Positions 46,752-60,108 of a stretch of DNA of 64,000 nucleotides are shown here, one piece after another. How positions within the stretch are numbered: the first letter of the stretch is position 1; each line of letters begins with the position of its first letter. The stretch is from assembly GCA_039720395.1 (NCBI GenBank), contig CM077826.1, positions 22,383,053 to 22,447,052 of the forward strand. The letters run 5' to 3'. Below the pieces are notes generated by a model. That model was not told where the DNA came from and did not search any database. It was given only the letters and a program-made list of their open reading frames with translations. The stretch is from Liquidambar formosana. Taxonomy: Eukaryota; Streptophyta; Magnoliopsida; Saxifragales; Altingiaceae. A program made the translations under genes and the position numbers.

Positions 46752-49442
46752 TGTCACACCCCATTTTTGCACCACCTTATTAGGGCTCATCATTTCATGC
46801 ATGTTTTTGTTTTGTTTTTGAGTCTAGTCACTTGCATTAGTTTTCTAGAGTCACAAAGACAATGGATATGAATTTTGGTTCAATTTAGAGTTGATCTTGA
46901 GGGATAATAAGAGCTTTTGTGATTTGAGGGGCATAATCGTCTTTGAAGTCCCAAACTTTTCATTTGACCTTGAAATGATCTCTAAATTGTCAATTGGAGT
47001 TCATATGGATGCATATGAGGTATTTTTAGGTTCAATTTGATAAATCAATGGCTCGGGATTAAAATGGCTCGATGTAGTTCAAGTTGGTTAATTGACCTTC
47101 CTTTGGGTTAGCTCTAATTGACTCACAATTACCAATCAAATCTTTTCAAATTGACTTTCATTAGTCATCATTTTATCCCTAAAAGTGTTTTACAAAGTTT
47201 AATTTTGATATGGAAAGCATTTGGTTTGATCCTATGTGCATGCCTATGCTTAGCGAAGGTAGAGCATAGCAGTTAACCGCCTTTGTCAAACCTAACTATG
47301 CCCCCATGGTTAGTGTTTTTTACCCTAAAATGTTCAAAAATGTATTCTTCATCGAAACACGGTCATTTTGGCTTTTGTTTCATCAAAATCGGAGTTAATT
47401 TGCTCCTAAAACACTTCTAGAAGAATTAGGAGGCAAAATAGGAGAAAAATCCGAAGTGGGCTCGAGTGACCACCCAGCCCTGGGCGGCTAGCCGCCTGGG
47501 CCCAGGTGGCTAGCCTCCTAGGCCCTAGTGGTCACCCGAGAGCACTTTCCTAATTGCTCTATGCTTCCTTGCTGAAGCGGATTTCTTCCTATTTTGACGA
47601 ACAAGGACTCTTTTGGACGAGTTTCCTTCTAATTTTTGGTAACTTCTGAGTTACTTAAGCCCCAAGGGAGTCTCTAATAGCCCTTGGATTAATTTCTAGG
47701 GTTTTAATCCCAGCCATTGGTTAATCCTAATTGAAGTCTATAAATACCCACCTATGCTTCAGCACAAGGGGAACCACTTTATGCCTTAAAACCTAAGTGT
47801 TTGAGAGAGAATAAGAGAAAGAGACTTGAAGGAGAGCTGGAGTTCTTGCTGTAGCCTTGGAGAACATTGGTTCAAGTCATCCATAAGAGGAAGAGAGAGT
47901 CTCTACAGCAGCAAGGAAGCTTCTTCCTAAGGTATTCCTCACTCCTTCTTTATGCTAAATATAGGTTTTCATATAGAATAGGCTTATTGCATGTTAAAGG
48001 TAGCTTTTTTATCATGTATTAACACTCTAACTAGTTAATATACATGAAATACCTACTGTTTATCATGAATTTAGCATGATTTAGGGCTGTCCTATGTGTT
48101 TCTAAGCATAGTTGTGATTCTTGTGCTTCTGTTGTCCTTGTGTTAGAATAGTGTTATTGCATGTTAGAGTTAGGATTTTTATTATGTTCTATTGCTTTAG
48201 TTAGTTAATATGCATGATTTAGGTTTTGTTTAGTTTGATTTTATCATGTTTAGAGTGTGTTTTGTATGTTTTTAAGCATATTTGTGAGTTTAGGGTTTTT
48301 AGTGTCCTTGTTTTAGGTTAGTTCCATGCAGCATGTTTTCATTGGTTTTTTCTTCATAGTTGCTGTATATGTTTTGCATATAGAGTAACTATGATATTTA
48401 TGCATGCATGTTAGTTGATTTCTAGGGTCTTTATGCATGATATGGTTCTAGGATTGTATTAGAGCTTATTATTGTTTGCTGTTTTTGCTGTTAGCATGTT
48501 TAGTGGATCAATTTAAGCTTTAATACTATTCTGTCCAGATTTGCATGTTAGTGTTTTTGCATGGTTTTGAGTACGTGTAAAGGTGCAAATAGGTGTGGTA
48601 ATTGACTTATGGCAAATAGGGCTGCCATTGCTTGAAATTGCTAATGCTTGGAGCTATTGCGCTCAGGTAAGTGGGTGTGAAGGTGCCCCAATTCACTTCC
48701 TTTCCTTAACTCTTTCTCTTCTCCCTCCTAGGGTTAATTTTTAATATAAATCAATGGTTTTAATCAAGGGTTTCCTTAACCAATAAAATTCTGGTTTTTG
48801 TTAAAGTTTCCATCTTGTGGAATTCTTTCTAAATTCAAACTTGTTTATTTAATCCTCTTTCAAATAAGGAAACCTTGGGTTTTAACCATAGGTTTGTATT
48901 AGGATTTCACCCTATTTCTAATTGAACTACGTGGACTTTGATCCATGTATTTCGTTGCATGGTACGTAGGCGCTCTTCGTGAGGCTCAAGTCCGTTCTAG
49001 GATCCAAGTATCCTAGGTTTATTTTCTTCTTTTCTTTATTTTTTGTTTCATTTGCTTGTTATGCATAGATGGATGAATGGAATATATGATATGCATGCAA
49101 TTCTTGTGATGATATACTTGCTGATTTTTGTATGGAAAGATCTTAATTTAGCCCAAATAAATAGAGAGACTGAAAGGGTGACATGGGTGCCTATTGGCTT
49201 TGCCTAGAACCTTCCCATGTCATAACTTAGCCTCCGAATCCCCGATTTCTTTGGTTTCCAAAAGACTGTTTTTGCCTTTCCTTTTTAAACATGGAGTCAT
49301 TCAAATTGTTTTCTTAAAACAAAACTATTTTTAGGGTTTTCCTTGTTTCCTTTAAAAAATAAGGTGGCGACTCCTTTCCTTTTTCTTTTTTAAAACCCTA
49401 TTTTCTTTTCAACCCTTGTGGGCCCAATTTCCGGGGTTCACA
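46752..49442 (+). mobile_element. Family-B solo LTR, plus orientation (2691 bp)
   Basis: It begins tgtcacaccccatttttgc and ends ccggggttcaca, bounded by a perfect 5-base duplication (GATTA). There is no internal region or second LTR, so it arose by LTR-LTR recombination. Internal marks: gagcttttgtgatttgaggg (about 46911), TATAAATACC near 47740, ggtacgtaggcgctcttcgt (48961), the tctaggat...atcctagg palindrome (48996-49017) and 'aaggtggcgactcctt' near 49360. Related copies are at 56888-60108 (inverted) and 62261 onward. Confidence 0.92.
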
Positions 49443-49569
49443 GATTATATCAGGGTTTTAATCCTAAATCAAACAAGTTTTCAAATCAAAAGTTGTTTCT
49501 TTCGAAGTAAGTTGTTTTTCAAATGCAAGTGTTTGATTATGGATTGGATTCTAATAGAGTCCTGCAAGG
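49443..49569 (+). other. Second GATTA duplication and a short spacer
   Basis: GATTA at 49443-49447 is the right target duplication. The following ~120 bases may be the rest of the interrupted LTR. Confidence 0.5.
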
Positions 49570-50344
49570 TAGGGGTGCAACTTGGTTTGGGTAATTCTGA
49601 GGACTGAACTGTTCCAAGCAATTCGGTCCAATCCGGTCCGGGACAAACAATATTCGGTCTAGGACTCGGGATTTTTTTCAAAAACTGAATTTTTTCAGTC
49701 TGGGACTTGGTTTAGGGGGTTTAAGTTCCGGACCGGACCGAATTCCCAAACCGAATTCCCGAATTATATACATATCTATATAATATATATGTTATATATA
49801 ATATATAATATATAATATATAATAAAATTTTTATCTTTTTGTAAAGTTATGTATTTTTTATAATATATAATATAATAATCTAATATTATAGATTATTCAT
49901 GGTCAAAAAGAAGAAAAAAGTGGTTGAAAAGTGTGAACCACTCCTGAACCCCCAAAAAAAAAAAAAAATTAAACCCTCCACCTCTCCTTCACTAGATTTC
50001 CTTTTTCTTTTGGTAAACTTCCCTCCCCAATTCTCGCCTCACCTCCTTATCTCCAAATCCACACAGTCAGCATTCAGCCATTCACATCTACTGCACTTCT
50101 ACCATCCCCAGCGCCGACAATCCCAACAAGACATCATCCATTTCTTTTCTCTTCCTCTATTCATCTCTCTCTCTTTTTTTATTCTATTTTTTATTATGTT
50201 TTTTCTATTTTAATTATTTATGTCGAAAACTCCAAAAACTCACCTTCATGGTTGTAGATCTAGAAGAGGTGATGGTAGTGGGGTAAAGTGAGCTCACGAT
50301 GGGTGGGAGTTTGTCAGATTTAGAGATCTGAAGATGGAGGAGGT
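49570..50344. mobile_element. hAT-like element end, same family as 18717-20762 (truncated)
   Basis: It starts taggggtgcaacttgg, followed by dense subterminal motifs (caattcggtccaatccggtc, ggaccggaccgaattccc) and then AT-rich DNA with (TA)n-like repeats (49765-49830). A C/T-rich stretch (about 49960-50210) resembles a 5' UTR. No right end was found before the LTR at 50345, so the LTR element probably inserted here. Confidence 0.5.
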
Positions 50345-53300
50345 TGTAGACACCCCATTTTCACCCCCCATGAGTTCATGATATCATTTGGTTAGGTTTA
50401 GAAGCATCTAGGAGCCCCTAAGCATTAAAAGACACTTTTGCCCTTCTAAGCCTTAGGAGAATAGGTCATCATTGCATGCATATTTTTATCTCTTTATTAA
50501 GTCCCATCACTTGCATTTAGTTTCTAGGATCATTTTGGATATGTGTGTCAAATTTGGTTTAATTCCAAATAGGTTTGGATAGTTAATTAGAACTTTTGCG
50601 ACTTGAAGGGCAATTTCGTCTTTTACTTCGTATATTTTCCAATTGACCTCCAAATTTGTTCCGGAGTGTTCCGTTGATCTTAGAATGATGAAATGAGTCT
50701 AATTGAAGTGCCAATTTAATTTATTGATAGGTTTTGGATTGGTTCGCCACGTTACCCTATAGTTAATTGACCTTTCTTCGGGTAATCGCCTCATGAAAAC
50801 CCAGCCACCTAACTGTGGTCAGGGATTTTTGGTTTGAGAATATTCTAGGCTTGTTCTACATTGAATCCTTGAAATTTTGGCTTTTGAATCACTCAAATCG
50901 GAGTTAAAATGAAAAATTTGTGTCCGTTTGAAGTTCGGAGTCCGAACTGAGCTAGAATTTCAAAATTCTTGGATTCCTCTTGGGTGACCGGTTCACCCAA
51001 CCGGTCCAACTGGTTGGGCCAAGCGGTCCAACCGGTTCACCTAACCGGTCACCCGAGCCCTCCGTCCTGATTTGTCTCTCTTTGAATTTTTGACAAAATG
51101 GGACTCTACCACTCCAAATTTCAGCCTTTTAAAGGACTTCTAAGCCTATTGAGAGGTAGTTTTGAATTGTTTAACATCCATGAGATTTAATTATAGCCCT
51201 AGATTAGTTTTGTGATGAATTAATCTCAACTATTGGTTCATATGGTTGGTTGGTTATAAATAGAGGCTCATTCATCAGTATAAGGGACTTTTGGACTTTT
51301 GACACATCATATTCATAAGAGAGCTAGGGAGAACGAGTTTGCACACCCCCATATCACTTGGAGAAGGCTTTCTACTGCAATTTTGAAGAGGAACTAAAAG
51401 ACAATCAAGCCAAAGAGAAAGAAGAACACAGCGAAGACCTTTGCTTTGTTGTAAGTCTCCTTTGCATCCTTTTACGATTCCTTCTTCTTCTACTCCATTC
51501 TCTGCATAGTTATGGCTTAGAATTGATTTAGGAATCATATATACTCTATATTTAAGAGTGTATATGATTCAAATATGATGTGAAAGCATGCTAGTGGAAT
51601 AGGATTGCAAATTGTTTGCTGTTAGGATAGTTTCTCTCTTAAGGATAGAGGTACGTTTTGTACAAAAAATTAGTTGATGTGTTTAGGCCATTTTCTCTTC
51701 ATGGTTCAATTATATGCATGATTTTAAGCACCTTTTGTATAGGACACTTGCTGTGTAAGCCTCATCTTCATAGGTGTATGGATGATTATTCTTTTCGAGG
51801 ATAATTATCGTCCTTAGAGGGTGAGGTTGTGCATGGGTGCTTTCTGGAGTGTGTTTAAGTACGTTGTGAGTTTCTTTGCATTCTTAGGTATATATTTTAC
51901 GTAGGATATGCAAAGAAATCATTCATGTGGAGTGGTTTCTACGTAAAATTATCTCCGGATAGTTTTACTTCAGAAAACTCGCCGTAAGGATGATTATTTC
52001 ACATTCTTACATAAAATACTTACTTAAGGCATCATGTTAGATTTTCTTTTCATGTTTTGAATTGTCATATGATATTTTCATCATGGTAATTCATATTTAG
52101 CATGTTTTTGATAGTTTTGTACATTTTAGGGTGTTTAGAGCATATAGGAATATATTAGGGTGTTGTTTCTCTTTTGATTTTTGTTATTTGCATGAGTATT
52201 AGGTCATTATATGCATGTTTAGTATTCTGTCCAGATTTGATTTAGGTCTCCTAATGATTATTTGAACATGAATATGGTTGTTTTGAGCGTAATAATTGCC
52301 CTATAGAATACATAGGGTGATTAATTGGTGTTTTCTCGATGTTTCGAGATAATTTGCATATAGTAAGTGGTTCATGGTAAGTCTTTTTATGAATTGTTCT
52401 CTTCTCTCCCTAGGGTTATTGTCTTTACTTTGAATTAGAAGTCCTAAGTTTCCAACTCTCTTAAAATTCTGTTTTATTTGGAGTTCTATCCTCTTTTGAA
52501 TTCAAATCTCTTTAGAAGTCTATTTGAGTTACAGTTCTATTCTTTCTCAAATACCTACTTTTTCTCAAGCTAAACTCCTAAGTTTTTAAAACCTTTCTTA
52601 AGTTGGAAATTTAGGGTTTATAGTTCATTATAAAGGGAGTAACCCCTTCTCAATCGAACTACGTGGACTTTGATCCTTACATCTTTGCATGCAAGGTACG
52701 TAGGCGCTCATTTGATGTTCAAGTCCGCCCTAGGAATCTAAGTATCCTAGGTTTTCTTTTTTTCTTTCTCTTTCTCTCTTTTATCCATTTGTCCATCATA
52801 TATATTGCTAGAGGAGTAGGATGGACCCATGCTTCATCATTTATACATCACATATTTGCTAGAGGAGTAGGATGGACTCATGCTTATTCATTTATCCATC
52901 ACATATGATTGCTAGAGGAGTATGATGGATTTGTTTCTTATTCTTTGTCTCTCTTATATGCCTTCCATATCTCTTTTATTTGTTCATGAATGTTTACATG
53001 CTTTATGGATGTTCATGGATGAATATGGATGTTTATGGATGATTCTTTGTATATACATGGTGACTAATTAGGAAGTGATTGAAATAGCCCATATAAATTT
53101 AGAGACCCATTTTTGGGGCGATGTAGTGTCTATAGGATGTTTCCTAGAACCTTCCCATATCGTAACTTAGTCTCCAAATCCTCTCTTGTTTTGATTAGAC
53201 CTACTTTTCCTTGATCGGAGTCATGTGTTTGGTTTTTAAAGGTTTCTTTTTAAAACTATTTTCATGGTTTTCCTTTTTTCCTTAAAAAATGAGGTGGCGA

Positions 53301-53420
53301 CTCCTTGTTTGTTTGTTTTTGTGAACCTTTTAAAAACCAGATTTTTATTAATTTAAATCTCTACAAGTCTTTTTAAAAGAAGGGTTTTCCTTCCCCCCGG
53401 ATCAAAACCCGTGGTTCACA
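50345..53420 (+). mobile_element. 5' LTR of the large Tat/Ogre-like element (family A, 3076 bp)
   Basis: It starts tgtagacaccccattttcac and ends cccgtggttcaca (TG...CA). It contains aacttttgcgacttgaaggg (about 50602), TATAAATAGAGG near 51254 (likely promoter), the ggtacgtaggcgctcatttg block (52694), the cctagga...tcctagg palindrome (52729-52751), three 'gctagaggagtaggatgga' repeats (52806-52930) and 'gaggtggcgactcctt' near 53290. Its 3' third matches 39203-39965. Confidence 0.88.
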
Positions 53421-53446
53421 GTCTGGGGACTCCACTGGGGAATAGT
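53421..53446 (+). other. Probable primer-binding region
   Basis: Immediately after the LTR end comes ctggggactccactgggg, the place and style of the primer-binding site in Tat/Ogre-type elements. The tRNA is not assigned. Confidence 0.5.
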
Positions 53447-54368
53447 GGACTAGACTCAAGTAATTTATATGGGCTAATTTAATTACTTAAATTAAAATCA
53501 ATTACTTGCATACGCTTGAATGTGTGTTTACTTTATTGCATTGTGTGCGTAATTGCATTTGAATGATAGGTCGATGTATCCTTGCCTTTTTTGATTGGCC
53601 TAGCCTTGACCCCGGTTCCCTTCGTTCTCGGTTGTCATGTTTGCGAAGCTATCAACTCCTCTTGCCATGTATTCTAGGGTTTTACCTTTGGGTATATTAA
53701 ATGGATCAATACGTACTACTTGACTCACGCAGCATCTCTCATGCCACACATGATAGGTATATAGTTGATTCAAGCAAGTAGGGGACACTATCCTACCCTT
53801 TTAGTGCATATAGTGGACTGTCTAGGACACATGGACTCGCCTAGTTTAAAGTCACCATGCTTGTGGAATGAATGCAGGTACAAAGTGGATGTGTGTTTGA
53901 ATGTATATGTGTATGAAATGAATGCATGTGTGGTATGAATGTGTGTTGTGGGAATGAATGTGAATGGAATGAATGGCAATGCAATTCATGTCATGGTTCT
54001 TTGAGAAGATGATACAAAGCCCTCGATACAGTGATCCGGTTCTTTACTCTTGAATGCGGTTGGAGATATGAATGAATGCTATGTGGGTGGTTAATTTTAA
54101 GGGGTAACATGACTTTAAAATCAATCGACCTACATCCCTTTAGTATGACCTTCTTACCTAAAGCCCATTGGGCTCACAAGGATGAGAGGCCCAACTAAAG
54201 GAATGTTATTGGACCATTACCTGCCCGTTTAAATCAATTGTGGAGACTAAAGGCACTTTGTGTCACTTTGTAACTAAGTATGGGTCATTTGGTTGTAATA
54301 GAGTGCTGGCTTAGACTCGTGACTTTTCAGGCCGTTTAATCAGAGGAAGTACCGAACAAGACCTTACC
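53447..54368 (+). other. Untranslated leader of the large element
   Basis: Contains short 'gaatg' repeats at about 53868-53970 (atgaatgcatgtg variants). No gene is seen. Confidence 0.5.
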
Positions 54369-56247
54369 ATGGATGATACTTTTGCAGTGAATAACCCGGC
54401 TACACCTGATTGGACATCTGTTTCTGGACTCCAACAGATCCACGGAGGATTGAGAGGCTACTGAATAATATCCTTGGGAAGTTGGAAGAGGTATTAGTGA
54501 AGTCTGAAACCGCAATAAGAATGGCACAAGAGATTAACAACCGAATCCCAGTTCTTATCCACAATATTCTTACAGATCAGGCCATACCCGACACTCAAGT
54601 CCCCATTGCCCAAAATCAATCTAATCCATCTGCCCAAGTTGGAGTCCAAGCCCAAAATCCACCACTTCCACATGCTCAATTATCGCCTCAAAATCCACCA
54701 CCTCTACCTCTGCTACAAAATATCCCCATTTACACCCAATCATCCACTTTCATCCCCACCACTGCAAACCCTCCTGTGAGTGATGACCAAAAGATGATGG
54801 CTACAAGGATGTTGGCTTTGGAGAAAACTTTGAAGGGTACTCGTCGTACTGATGATTTTGTGGATATCCACACTCTATCTTTCTTCCCTCAAGTGAGATT
54901 GCCGACTTCATTCAAGATGCCAGAGTTATAGAAGCTTAATGGAACGGGTTGCCCTAAGACTCACTTGAAAATGTATGTCCAAGTAATGCAACCTCGTGGT
55001 GCTTCCGAAGAGTTGATGGCCCAATTATTCCATGAATCACTTAGCACTTCTTCACTGCATTGGTTTCTGAGTTTGGATGAGTCAAAGACTAGAACATGGG
55101 AAGACGTATGTAGAGAGTTCACCGATCACTACAAGTACAATACAGAGGTTGACGTGACAAGAAGAGACTTGGAGACTACCAAATAGGCGGTAAATGAATC
55201 TTTCTCTTCCTACATCACTAGGTGGAGGAAGAAAGCTTCTAAAATGTTCGATGGGCCTAATGAAGAAGAATAGATACGAATGGTGGTCAAAAACTTATTG
55301 CCTATATATCACAAGCACTTGTTCGCTCACCACTTCCCACTTTCAAAGCCCTGATTAGCTCTGGGACACAAGTTGAAGATGCAATAACTGATGGCACCAT
55401 CAAGGTTGAAGATCCCTCAAGGTTTCGTCGAGTAGGGAACAATGGAAAGGCACCCGCTGAAGTGAATGCAATCGCTCCACAAAAGCCATAGAATATTGGC
55501 AACAATTCTACTCCTTGTTAATTCTCTGATTTGTATGCACCATTGGATAAGGTTTATGAAAGATTGAAAGCAAGGGGCATCCTCAAACCTCTAGACCCAA
55601 CACCTCCTCCAAATCCATTGCCTAAGTGGTACAATGAAAATGAGTACTGCCATTTCCATCAATCCAAAGGTCATAGAACAGACCGTTGTGTCCGTCTCAG
55701 ACATGAAATACAAAACCTCATTGACAAGAAGATCATAAGCCCACCTACTCCTCCTAACCGTCCCAATGTCACTCAAAATCCTTTACCATCCCATAACCCA
55801 TCCCCTAGTTCTAATGTCAATGCAATAGAAGATTCACTTCGTTTATCTCGACCCATTCGCCATTACACCACTTTGCCTATGAGTCTCACCAAAGTATTTC
55901 ACCATTGCAAGAAAAGAGGCCTTATCACTCCCCTTCCACCCAAGCCTTCACTTATCCCTGACCCATCCTTTTGCCTATACCATAGAAAATCTGGCCATGA
56001 TACCAAGGATTACACCTTGCTAAAGAAAGTGGTCCAAGACTTGATTGATGAGAGAGTTCTGATAGTTCCACAGTCAAATCCATGTGAAGTGACTACATTG
56101 TTACCTACCCTACATGAGGAAAACATACAAGAAATTGATATGTTGGAATGGGGAAATCTCGAGGAAAAGCCTATGGGGAAAGAAAAGGTTGTTGAAAAGG
56201 AAATGCCAAAGAAACCGAGTAAGCCTCGAAAGTCATTTCAGCAATAG
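54369..56247 (+). pseudogene. Degenerate Tat/Ogre-type gag of the large element
   Basis: The N-terminal piece (from ATG 54369) is out of frame with the main frame (54410-55186). Main blocks: LLNNILGKLEEVLVK, VDIHTLSFFPQVRLPTSF, TGCPKTHLKMYVQVMQ, MAQLFHESLSTSSLHWF. Stops TAG fall at about 54929 and 55184, followed by the continuation SFSSYITRWRKKASK and another TAG near 55273. The C-terminal frame (55531-56247) includes CHFHQSKGHRTDRC (CX2HX4HX4C) and a second motif CLYHRKSGHDTKDY with the last Cys replaced by Tyr. No D-[ST]-G protease motif is seen downstream. Confidence 0.85.
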
Positions 56248-56887
56248 TTGAAGGAAAGAAATGATGCCGGAGATCCCAAAGTGGATTTATTGGGGGAACT
56301 ATCTGGGAAGTTTGACTTCTATGTTCTCTACACTCTTCCGCCCCCAATAACAATTTCTATTCATGCAACCGGATAGGGAAATCCATGGGAAGATGATCAA
56401 CCAACGGATAAATCCCTAGTCCACCCAACTAGATGGGGAAAATTGGTGAAAGAAGAACGGTCGACAGAAAAATCTCTAATGCCAGAGGTAGATATGCTTG
56501 AATGGGGAGATATCATGGGAGAATCTTATAGTGAAGAAGAGGATTAGGCAGACAGCATGGATTCAGAGGTTATAGGCCTATTGTTTTTAGAATGTGTGCT
56601 AGCCATCGAAGATTGTGAAGAGATTCCAGTTCCAGCATTTTAGACAGTCAGTGAGCCACTTCAAAATTAGTACACCAAAGGATCCCTATTCTTGTTCCAA
56701 GTAAAGAGGAGTCTAACCCAGTAGAGGATATGTAGGTTTTCTTTTGAGTCTTGAGTCAGCAAATAATCTATCTTTGTTTAAATATTTCATTTTTTTTTTG
56801 TCATTTAGAGTTGTCGTAAGAGTTGTTTTGTTGTTTCAGAGTCTTCAATTACTAATTTGTACTTTCTTTATTTTCTCGCAGAGATTA
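56248..56887 (+). other. Gag-pol junction region, possible element intron
   Basis: After decayed coding sequence to about 56650, T-rich DNA with a pyrimidine tract and cag (tattttctcgcag, 56870-56882) precedes the pol part. Ogre elements are known to splice an intron between gag-pro and pol, so this may be its 3' end. GATTA at 56883-56887 is the left target duplication of the inverted solo LTR. Confidence 0.4.
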
Positions 56888-59800
56888 TGTGGACCCCGGA
56901 AAACGGGCCCACAGGGATTTAAAAGAAACCTTAGGTTTGAAAAAGGAAAAGGGAGTCGCCACCTTATTTTTTAAAAGGAAACAAGGAAACCCTAAAAAAA
57001 CAGTTTCGTTTTAGGAAAACAAAAGAATGACTCCATGTTAAAAAATGGAAAGGCAAAAAGTCTTTTGGAAACCAGAGATTGCGGATTCGGAGGCTAAGTT
57101 ACGATATGGGAAGGTTCTAGGCAAAGCCTATAGGCACCCATATCGCCCTAAACAGTCTCTTAATTTAATTGGGCTAAATCAAATTCTTAATCACACATCA
57201 ATTAACAATTATCATCACAAGACAGCATACATATCATCCATTCATTCATCCATATAAGCAATTAAACCAAAGAAAAACAGAAAAAAGAAAGAGGGGAAAG
57301 AAAACCTAGGATACTTAGTATCCTAGGGCGGACTTGAACCTCACGAAGAGCGCCTACGTACCATGTATGAAAATACATGGATCAAAGTCCACGTAGTTCG
57401 AAAGGGAATAGGGTTATAACCTAATAGAGGCCTATGGTAAACCCTAAGTTTCCTTTCAAGAAAAACATGGTAAGTTTTCAAAACTGAATGATTCTCAAAA
57501 GATCTTTAGTAAATATGGAATTTGATAAAGATGGAAACTTTTATTTAAAAGGTATTTTTTAATGAAAGGACACTATAGAATCTACCATACCCCTCTATTA
57601 AGGAATAACCCTAGGATGGAGAAAGGGAAAGTTTCAAGGAAAAGAAAGAAGGGTGAATTGGGGCACCCTCATACCCTACTTACCTTTAAGCAAAAGCAAT
57701 CTGTCAAAATAACCACCCTATTGCATAGGGTAATTACCTTATTTGCAAGATTTCATCTTGCAATAGCCAAAATAACCACCCCACATTGGTGGGGTAGTTG
57801 CACCTGTTGCACTTGTCAAGCACCTGCAATTTGCATGCATAACATACAAAAAATACCAACCAACCAAGCTAGGTTCCAATCAAGCAATTATCATGCTTAA
57901 ACATAGGCTAACACATGCTCAAAATGTGGCAATAAGAACAATGGACAAATTTGGACAGAATTGAAATAGGGCTTAATATTACCTATAAATCATGTAAACG
58001 ACACGAATCATGAAATAACATAAACCCTAATTCAGCTCTATATGCAATAACATGCAAACAACTCTAAAACTAGCTATTATGGATGCAAAAGTATCATAGT
58101 TATCTAATATGCAACACATATGCAGCAACTATGAAGAAAAGTAAAGAAAAATCCTAAGCTATATGCAACTTTCCTAACACAAGGATGAATGAAACCTTAG
58201 AATCACGCTAGTGCATAAAATCCCATGAAATCACTCTAAACCATGCAAAACAGAATATGAACAGCATTCAATCCATGCATATTAACCAATAGAATGATCT
58301 ACACATGATAAAGACATAGGCTTTCACATGAAATAATGCTATTCTAAGCATAAACTCAATTTCAGCACAAGAGAAATCCTAGAATCTCAACTATGCAGTA
58401 AATCACATGGAATAACACCCTAGCATGCTAAACAGCCCATAAACATCATCCTAATCATGCATACTAACTCATAGAAGTAGCAAGACATGATAAAAACATA
58501 TGCTTTAACATGAAATCATAGCTATTCAATGCAAAACCCTAGAACAAACTCTAGAAACCCTAAAAACACAGCTACACATAAAATCACATGGAATAACATC
58601 ATATCATGCAAATCCAGCCATAAACATTATTCTAATCATGTATTCTAAGCATTAGAAGCATCAACACATGATAAAAACATGAGCTTGAACATGAAATCAT
58701 GCTATCCTATGCAGAAAAACCCTAAAAAAAGACTCTAGAAACCCTAAAAACACACCTACTCATAAAATCACATGGAATAACATTATATCATGCAAATCCA
58801 GCCACAAACATTATTCTAATCATGTATTCTAAGCATTAGAAGCATCAACACATGATAAAAACATGAGCTTGAACATGAAATTATGCTATTCTATGCAAAA
58901 AACCCTAATTTGAATGAAAGAGAGAGAGAGAGGGTATACTTGTATGTAGAACCTTACTGCTGTGGAGTTTGCTTCTCCTCTTGTGTATTGCTGAAAACAC
59001 TCTCCTTCAAGCCTTCAAGCAAAGCTCCAGCCCTCCTTCAAGCTCTCTCTCTCACTCTCTCACTCAAAATTTAGGTTAAACTACCCTAAGGATGGCTGTC
59101 ATAGCCTCCAAGTCTCACACATGCTTCCCACTTCAGAAATTGCCTCCCCTATTACTGAAGTATAAGGGGGTATTTATAGGGTTTGAGGGAAAACCCTCAA
59201 TGGTTGGGATTAAAACCCTAGGTATTGATCCAAGGGCTCTTAGAGGTTCCCTTGGGGCTCAGGTAGGTCAAATAGGGCTGAAAATGGGGTTAAATGGCGG
59301 CTCGAGGCGAGCAAATCCGAGGAAATAGGAAGGGAGCCGCGTCAACACTCAAAAAAGGAAAGAGGCTCGGGTGACCATCTGGGGCTGGGTGGTCACCCAA
59401 GGCCCTGTTAGCTTATGCCTTATTTTGACTCCTTCGACTTCCAAATGTGTTTCAGGGCTCAAATCAACTCCGATTTTGACAAAACGAAAGCCAAAACGAC
59501 CCTGTTTCTAAGTGGAATGTAATTTGAGTCACTTGAGGGCAAGAAACCCTAGCCATGGCTGCATGGTTGGGTCCTACAAAGGCAGTTAACCCCTATGCCT
59601 CACCATCGCTTAGCTTAGGTATGCACATAGGGTCACACCTAATGCTTTCTAATTCGAAATTCAACCTCCCTAAACACATTTGGGGATGAAATTAAGACCA
59701 ATCAAAGTCAAATGAGTAGTCATAGGGTGAAAGTCATGAGCCAATTCGAGCTAACCCGAAATAGGTCTCTTAACCAACCTGAACCATGTTGATCCATTCT

Positions 59801-60108
59801 AATCCCGAACCATCAATTCATCGAATTGAACCCATAAATACCTCAAATGCATCCATATGAACTCCAATTGGCAACTTGGAGATCATTTCAAGGTTAAATG
59901 GAAAGTTTATGGCCTCAAAGACAATTATGCCCCTCAAGTCACAAAAGTTCTTATTAACCCTCAAGATCAACTCTAAATCGAACCAAAATTCATACACATC
60001 ATCCTCAGGACCTTAGAAACTCAATGCAAAAGACTAGACTCAAAAAGGAAACAAAAAGACACATGAAATGACAAACCCTAGCTAAGGTGGCAAAAATGGG
60101 GTGTGACA
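56888..60108 (-). mobile_element. Family-B solo LTR, inverted, inside the large element (3221 bp)
   Basis: Read on the minus strand it starts tgtcacaccccatttttgcc (from 60108) and ends ccggggtccaca (56888). Both sides carry GATTA (56883-56887 and 60109-60113). Internal marks are those of the copy at 46752: gaacttttgtgacttgaggg (minus strand, about 59945), a TATAAATACC-like box near 59172, the cctaggat...atcctagg palindrome at 57305-57327 and ggtacgtaggcgctcttcgt. Reading frames inside are non-coding. Confidence 0.92.

Noticed and set aside
51275..51538. Minus-strand 87-codon frame in the 5' LTR
   Set aside because: It lies in the LTR leader just after the TATA box, with no similarity.
53600..53979. 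Two minus-strand frames in the element leader
   Set aside because: Short, derived from gaatg-type repeats, and without family similarity.
58883..59328. Plus-strand frames within the inverted solo LTR
   Set aside because: They lie antisense in a non-coding LTR and have no family features.
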